From the NCBI GenBank assembly GCA_020344865.1, contig CP070830.1:2613622-2622493 (forward strand): a stretch of DNA of 8,872 nucleotides. The letters run 5' to 3'. Source of the DNA: Planctomycetota bacterium. GTDB taxonomy: Bacteria; Planctomycetota; Phycisphaerae; Sedimentisphaerales; Anaerobacaceae. Below the pieces are notes generated by a model that had not been told where the DNA came from, did no database searches, and saw only the letters and a program-made list of their open reading frames with translations. The translations under genes were made by a program, and so were the position numbers. How positions within the stretch are numbered: position 1 is the first letter of the stretch; each line of letters begins with the position of its first letter. Below are positions 4,848 through 8,872 of this stretch, piece by piece.

Positions 4848-5456
4848 TTAGGACTTACAGGAGTTCAGGCCTTTTTTCTCAAGGTATCGCTGGTGGTATT
4901 CTTCCGCTTTGTAAAATTCGGTTGCGGGTGTGATTTCGGTAACGATTGGTTTGGTGAATCTGGTCTGGGCATTTTGTTTTGAGTTTTCGGCGGCGATGCG
5001 CTGGTCTTGGTTGTGGTAGAAGATTGCGGAGCGGTACTGCGAACCCACATCGGGTCCCTGTCGGTTCAGGGCGGTCGGGTCGTGGACGACCCAGAAGACT
5101 TCGAGGAGCTTCTCATAGGAGACAATGTTAGGGTCGTAGGTGATTAGAACGGCCTCGGCGTGGCCGGTTTTGTGTGAGCAGACCTGCTGGTAGGTTGGAT
5201 TTTGGAGGTGGCCGCCTGTGTAGCCGACGGTGGTGGATTTTACGCCGTTTAATTTACTAAAGGCGGCCTCGACGCCCCAGAAGCAGCCGGCGGCGAATGT
5301 GGCCTTTTCAATTCGTGAGTCTGCGTTATTTTCTGAGTTTTCTACGGTGCCCATATCTTGTTTATCCTTTTGGCGGCTACATCCTTCTATGAAAGCAGCA
5401 GCGATAGATAGCGTCAATATAATAACAATTAAGTTGAAAGTTTTTAACCGTCTCAT
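4848..5456 (-). CDS. msrA: Peptide-methionine (S)-S-oxide reductase MsrA with signal/lipoprotein-like N-terminus
   Basis: MsrA reduces the S-epimer of methionine sulfoxide in oxidised proteins. The catalytic motif GCFWG is at residues 57-61 (Cys58), followed by VGYTGG (77-82), GHAEAVLITYDP (98-109), HDPTALNRQGPDVGSQYRS (125-143) and AEEYHQRYL (184-192). Cys200 near the C-terminus fits the resolving cysteine of the family. The first 25 residues are a hydrophobic signal sequence (NLIVIILTLSIAAAFIEG) followed by Cys26, so the enzyme is probably exported as a lipoprotein and repairs envelope proteins; the residues before the Cys (IEG) are not an ideal lipobox. ATG 5456 is chosen because GGAG lies 5 nt upstream and the signal peptide starts there. 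The frame stays open to 5624, but that extension overlaps argB. The gene is divergent from argB. Confidence 0.93.
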   Translation of the reverse strand: MRRLKTFNLIVIILTLSIAAAFIEGCSRQKDKQDMGTVENSENNADSRIEKATFAAGCFWGVEAAFSKLNGVKSTTVGYTGGHLQNPTYQQVCSHKTGHAEAVLITYDPNIVSYEKLLEVFWVVHDPTALNRQGPDVGSQYRSAIFYHNQDQRIAAENSKQNAQTRFTKPIVTEITPATEFYKAEEYHQRYLEKKGLNSCKS

Positions 5457-5543
5457 AGTAACTCCAACTATATATAGAAAGTACGCCGAGCGGGGAGTTT
5501 CTGTTCGTCGGGCGATGCGGCAGGGACTGCGGGTAAATATAAC

Positions 5544-5572
5544 TTGACGGAAGGGTGCAGTGATAATAGACT
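5544..5572 (+). promoter_or_regulatory. Possible sigma70-type promoter of the arg operon
   Basis: TTGACG (5544-5549) and TAGACT (5567-5572) are separated by 17 bp in the 149-bp divergent region between msrA and argB. The -35 box matches five of six bases and the -10 box four of six. The predicted leader would be about 26 nt. No arginine operator was recognised. Confidence 0.45.
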
Positions 5573-5605
5573 TTCCGTTCAAGATTAGCCATTGAGGATA
5601 TACAG

Positions 5606-6502
5606 GTGGAAGAAGCAATTGCAAAAGCCGGCGCCCTGATAGAGGCGATGGAGTACATTCGGAAGTTTCGCGGCCGAATCGTGGTGGTTAAATTAGGCGG
5701 GAGCGTCCTCGAGGACACTTGTCTGCAAAAGAAGCTGCTGGCCGACATCGCGTTTATGGCGACGGTGGGGATACGGCCGATTATCGTTCACGGCGGGGGA
5801 AAGGCGATTACGAAGGCGATGAACAAGGCTGGTCTGGAGCCGGTGTGGGTGCAGGGGCTGCGTTATACGGACGAGCGAACGCTGAATATAGTAGAGCACA
5901 CGCTTGTTAATGAAATCAATATCCCAATCTGCGAGACGCTCAAAGAGCTGGGCTGCTACCCGACGGGGCTGCATTCGCTGAGCAGCTGCGTACTGTTTGC
6001 GGAGACACTGCGATTGGAGGGAGAGGAGGGGCGGAAGGTGGACGTCGGGCTCGTGGGGCGGGTGACGGAGGTGAACGGGCATCTGCTGAAGACGCTGTGT
6101 ACTGACGGGACTATACCTGTGATTGCGCCGGTTGCACAGGACAAGAGCGGCGGCAGGCTGAATGTTAACGCGGACAGCGCGGCGGGTGTGGTCGCCGCGA
6201 CACTGGATGCTGAGAAGCTCGTTGTAGTGAGCGACACGCACGGGGTGCGCAAGGACATTAACGACCCGGCGAGCTGGGTGTCGAGTCTTGATGAGAAGCA
6301 AATCAAGGAGATGATTGATACGGGGATAATCGGCGATGCGATGCTGCCGAAGGTCGAGGCATGCATGACGGCGCTGGACGGCGGCGCGAATAAGGCGCAT
6401 ATTATCGACGGTCGAATTGAGCATTCGCTGCTTTTGGAGATTTACACAGATGAGGGTGTTGGAACCCAGATTATTAAGAAGTTAGAAGGTAAAGGGACAT
6501 GA
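5606..6502 (+). CDS. argB: Acetylglutamate kinase
   Basis: ArgB phosphorylates N-acetyl-L-glutamate with ATP, the second step of cyclic or linear arginine synthesis. The amino acid kinase fold is marked by VVVKLGGS (26-33), VHGGGKAI (61-68), RYTDERTLNIVE (86-97), NVNADSAAG (186-194), and IIGDAMLPKVEAC (241-253) before HIIDGRIEHSLLLEIYTDEGVGT. Length (298) is usual. The N-terminal helix ahead of the core (ALIEAMEYIRKFRG) is the feature found in arginine-inhibited, hexameric kinases, so feedback inhibition is likely by analogy. Small departures from the common sequences are VSDTHGV for LTDVxGV and GDAM for GGM. GTG 5606 is preferred, with GAGGA 7-8 nt upstream. The stop overlaps the argD start by 4 nt (ATGA), so it opens a tightly coupled argBDF operon. 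Confidence 0.95.
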   Translation: MEEAIAKAGALIEAMEYIRKFRGRIVVVKLGGSVLEDTCLQKKLLADIAFMATVGIRPIIVHGGGKAITKAMNKAGLEPVWVQGLRYTDERTLNIVEHTLVNEINIPICETLKELGCYPTGLHSLSSCVLFAETLRLEGEEGRKVDVGLVGRVTEVNGHLLKTLCTDGTIPVIAPVAQDKSGGRLNVNADSAAGVVAATLDAEKLVVVSDTHGVRKDINDPASWVSSLDEKQIKEMIDTGIIGDAMLPKVEACMTALDGGANKAHIIDGRIEHSLLLEIYTDEGVGTQIIKKLEGKGT

Positions 6503-7683
6503 CGACAGAGGAGACGATGGGTTTGTTCGATAAATACGTGATTGGCAATTATCCACGTTTGGCGCGTGTGATAGTCAAGGGCGAGGGCTGTTACATGTTC
6601 GACGCGGAGGGCAAGAAGATACTGGACATGTTTCCGGGGTGGGCGGTGAGCGCGATAGGTCACTGTCATCCGAAGGTGGTAGAGGCGGTACGGGAGCAGG
6701 CGGGTGAGCTTCTGCATATCGACAATACGCTTTATTCGGAGCCGCAGGGCAAATTAGCGAAGCTTTTGAGTGAGCGGGCGTTCGGCGGCAAGAGCTTTTT
6801 CTGCAACAGCGGCGCGGAGGCGAATGAGGCGGCGATGAAACTGGCGCGGCTGCATACTTCGGAGGAGAAATACAAGTTTATTACTGCCGAGGGGAGCTTC
6901 CACGGGCGGACTTTCGCGACGATGACGGCGACGGCCCAGCCGAAGCACCACGAGGGTCTGCTGCCACTGCTGCCGGGCTTCGCGTACGTGCCGTTTAACG
7001 ATGTTGCGGCGATGGAGGAGTCGTTCAGTGATGAGGTTGCGGCGGTGATGGTGGAACCGATTCAGGGTGAAGGGGGGATAAATATCGGGACGGCGGAGTA
7101 CCTGCAGGCGGCGCGGCGGCTGTGCGATGAGAACGGGGCGGTCTTGATATTCGACGAGGTTACGACTGGGATGGGCAGAACGGGCAAGTGGTTCGCGTAC
7201 CAGCATTTCGGCGTTGAGCCGGACATTATGACGATGGCCAAGGCGCTGGGTGGCGGTATGGCTATAGGAGCGATGATGGCGACAGAAGAGGTGGCGGCAT
7301 CGCTGGTGCCGGGCAAGCACGCATCCACATTCGGCGGGAACGCCATAGCGTGCGCGGCGGCAATCGCGGTGATAGAGGCGATAGAGCAAGAGAAACTTCT
7401 GGAGAATGCGGTCGAACTCGGCAAATATGCACAAGATAAACTTAGCCAATTGAAGGAGAAGCACTCTGCCATAGACCACGTGCGGGGGGTCGGGTTGATG
7501 ATAGGCGTTCAACTGACGGGGCCGGGGGCAGAGATAGTCGATAAGTGTATGGAGAAGGGGCTGCGGATAAACTGTACGCAGGGTACGGTGATACGATTTA
7601 TGCCGCCGATGATTGCGGGGCGGGCGGAGATTGACGAGGCGGTTGAGATTTTTGACAGTGTTTTGACCGAGAGCGCGAAATGA
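6499..7683 (+). CDS. argD: Acetylornithine aminotransferase
   Basis: This class III, pyridoxal-phosphate-dependent transaminase converts N-acetylglutamate 5-semialdehyde to N-acetylornithine using glutamate. Landmarks are NSGAEANEAAMKLAR (103-117), FHGRTFATMTAT (134-145), VEPIQGEGGI (185-194), IFDEVTTGMGRTG (217-229) and the PLP lysine in MAKALGGGMAIGA (246-258, Lys248), then STFGGNAIACAAA (276-288). Length (394) is typical. The family usually has Q after DEV; here it is T (Thr222), a minor change. Closely related aminotransferases for ornithine, succinylornithine or 4-aminobutyrate share these motifs, but the position between argB and argF fixes the role. Both ends overlap the neighbours by ATGA. 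AAAGGG precedes the ATG. Confidence 0.95.
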   Translation: MTTEETMGLFDKYVIGNYPRLARVIVKGEGCYMFDAEGKKILDMFPGWAVSAIGHCHPKVVEAVREQAGELLHIDNTLYSEPQGKLAKLLSERAFGGKSFFCNSGAEANEAAMKLARLHTSEEKYKFITAEGSFHGRTFATMTATAQPKHHEGLLPLLPGFAYVPFNDVAAMEESFSDEVAAVMVEPIQGEGGINIGTAEYLQAARRLCDENGAVLIFDEVTTGMGRTGKWFAYQHFGVEPDIMTMAKALGGGMAIGAMMATEEVAASLVPGKHASTFGGNAIACAAAIAVIEAIEQEKLLENAVELGKYAQDKLSQLKEKHSAIDHVRGVGLMIGVQLTGPGAEIVDKCMEKGLRINCTQGTVIRFMPPMIAGRAEIDEAVEIFDSVLTESAK

Positions 7684-8591
7684 AGGACTTTCTTTCGATA
7701 AATGAATGTTCGAGCAAGGAGCTGCATGAGCTGCTTAATTTAAGCTCGCAGCTGAAGAGATTGTACAGGGCGGGTAACCAGGACACGTGCCTTAGCGGGA
7801 AGGTTTTGGCGATGCTGTTCGAGAAGCCGAGCCTGCGGACTCTGATAAGCTTTCAGGTTGCGATGGCGGATTTGGCCGGCACTGCGATTTACGTCAAGCC
7901 CGAAGACATCGGCGGGATAGGGAAGCGCGAGCCGGTGAAGGACATTGCGCGGGTTCTGAGCCGGTACGTGGACGGGATAATGGCGCGGACGTTCGAGCAT
8001 GAAACGATTACCGAATTAGCGGAGTTCGCGACGGTGCCGGTGATAAACGCTCTTACGGACCGGTCGCATCCGTGCCAGGCGATGGCCGACGTACTTACTA
8101 TCGAGGAGCATTTAGGGAAACTGGAGGGCGTGAAGATCGCGTTTATAGGCGACGGCAACAACGTTGCGCGGTCGCTGGCTTTCGCGTGCGCTAAGCTCGG
8201 AATGAAAATGGTGATTGCGGCGCCGGCGGGTTACCAACTAGATGCCGAGACGATAGAAGAGGCGAACAAGATTTTAGCGGGGAGTGTCGAGCAGATAGGC
8301 GAGCCAGCGCAGGCGGTTGCGGGCGCTGATATCGTTTACACCGATACTTGGGTCAGTATGGGACAGGAGAAGGAGAAGCAGAAACGGATTAAGGACTTCG
8401 AGGGCTTCCAGGTCAATGCAGAACTGCTGAAGTCTGCGCCTGCGGGGGCGAAGATTATGCACTGTCTGCCGGCGTATCGGGGGTACGAGATTACGGACGA
8501 GGTGGCCGAGTCGGCGAATTCGATTATGTTTGACCAGGCGGAGAACCGATTGACCTTCCAGCGGGCGCTGCTGAAGAGACTGATGGGCTGA
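7680..8591 (+). CDS. argF: Ornithine carbamoyltransferase
   Basis: ArgF makes citrulline from ornithine and carbamoyl phosphate in the cytoplasm. The carbamoyl-phosphate site is FEKPSLRTLISF (47-58), the second site DRSHPCQAMADVLT (127-140), a GDGNNVARSL segment (158-166), the ornithine loop DTWVSMGQE (222-230) and the catalytic HCLP (261-264). At 303 residues it has normal length. Three positions differ from the usual pattern: SLRTL where STRTR is common, HCLPAYRGYE where HCLPAHRGEE is common (Tyr266 for His), and AENRLTFQ for AENRLHAQ. Arg53, Thr54 and Cys262 are kept, so the enzyme is probably active, but use of an acylated ornithine instead cannot be excluded. The SMG loop argues for plain ornithine. 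The start overlaps argD by 4 nt. Confidence 0.93.
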   Translation: MKDFLSINECSSKELHELLNLSSQLKRLYRAGNQDTCLSGKVLAMLFEKPSLRTLISFQVAMADLAGTAIYVKPEDIGGIGKREPVKDIARVLSRYVDGIMARTFEHETITELAEFATVPVINALTDRSHPCQAMADVLTIEEHLGKLEGVKIAFIGDGNNVARSLAFACAKLGMKMVIAAPAGYQLDAETIEEANKILAGSVEQIGEPAQAVAGADIVYTDTWVSMGQEKEKQKRIKDFEGFQVNAELLKSAPAGAKIMHCLPAYRGYEITDEVAESANSIMFDQAENRLTFQRALLKRLMG

Positions 8592-8603
8592 CGGGGGATA
8601 GTT

Positions 8604-8872
8604 GTGGAACGGGAGATTCTGGTGGCGAGCAGGAACCCGGGGAAGTTAGCTGAGATAAGGGCGATGCTTGGCGGGGGGATTCGGTGGGTCGGTCTTGGCG
8701 ATTTTCCGGAGATTGGCGAGATTGAAGAAGACGGGGAGACCTTTGCTGAAAATGCGCGGAAGAAGGCGACGGGTTATGCGCGGGCGAGTGGCCTGTGGAC
8801 GATTGCGGATGATTCGGGTTTGGTGGTCGATGCGCTGGGAGGACAGCCGGGGGTGAAGAGCGCGAGATTTTC
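8604..8872 (+). CDS. rdgB: Non-canonical purine NTP pyrophosphatase (RdgB/HAM1), 3' end outside window
   Basis: The enzyme hydrolyses ITP, XTP and dITP to monophosphates and so keeps deaminated purines out of nucleic acids. The 89 visible residues contain the family signature: ASRNPGKLAEI (8-18, the substrate-binding SNNxGK-type motif), DGETFAENARKKA (43-55) and IADDSGLVVDALGG (67-80, with the catalytic acidic pair) followed by QPGVKSARF. The frame begins at GTG 8604, preceded by GGGGGA five nt upstream, and only 12 nt after the argF stop, so it is probably the last visible member of the arg operon. The window cuts the gene at about half its expected length of around 200 residues. Confidence 0.93.
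   Translation, partial: MEREILVASRNPGKLAEIRAMLGGGIRWVGLGDFPEIGEIEEDGETFAENARKKATGYARASGLWTIADDSGLVVDALGGQPGVKSARF

Noticed and set aside
5457..5624. N-terminal extension of msrA to 5624
   Set aside because: It would overlap the argB start and place 56 extra residues before a clear signal peptide that has its own ATG and GGAG site.
5693..6424. 243-codon minus-strand ORF opposite argB
   Set aside because: Arg/His-rich shadow of a well-supported argB reading frame.

Overview
The window reads as a piece of a bacterial chromosome of moderately high G+C content. It carries a partial transcription terminator gene (rho), an unusual sigma54 regulatory region, a small stress/signalling pair (STAS protein and msrA), and an arginine-biosynthesis operon that runs into a truncated rdgB. 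Nothing fixes the species. The Rho variant, the double-Bateman sigma54 activator and the general gene style suggest a Planctomycetota/Phycisphaerae-like genome, but this is a low-to-moderate-confidence inference. Plus-strand genes favour G at third codon positions and the minus-strand msrA favours C, so the plus strand is probably the leading strand.

Layout. 1-738 is the C-terminal part of Rho. 739-1505 is a long stretch without a confident gene; it holds a near-consensus sigma54 (-24/-12) promoter on the minus strand (1112-1097), read toward a small basic ORF (1021-764), and a weak hairpin/T-tract. 1506-3445 encodes a sigma54 activator with four CBS motifs (two Bateman modules), an AAA+ domain with GAFTGA, and a Fis-type HTH. 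It is split by a one-base frameshift near 1900. 3446-3803 is a regulatory region with TGTCTC/GAGACA motifs, including a perfect 9-bp-arm palindrome, and a consensus sigma54 promoter (3741-3756). That promoter drives a 99-residue small protein of unrecognised function with a hydrophobic C-terminal segment (3804-4103). On the minus strand follow msrA (5456-4848), a probable terminator, and a single-domain STAS protein (4714-4373).

From 5606 to the end, argB, argD and argF are joined by ATGA overlaps, with rdgB 12 nt downstream. ArgB phosphorylates N-acetylglutamate, ArgD transaminates the derived semialdehyde to N-acetylornithine, and ArgF carbamoylates ornithine to citrulline. The intervening reductase and the deacetylation step are not in this window. 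RdgB would sanitise the nucleotide pool and is probably co-transcribed.

The most interesting part is 764-4103. A nucleotide-sensing (by inference) sigma54 activator is flanked on both sides by matching, outward-facing sigma54 promoters, each leading to a small protein of unknown function. The activator also has a 21-residue Gly/Ser-rich insertion beside its L2 loop. I could not run any database search, so novelty is unverified.
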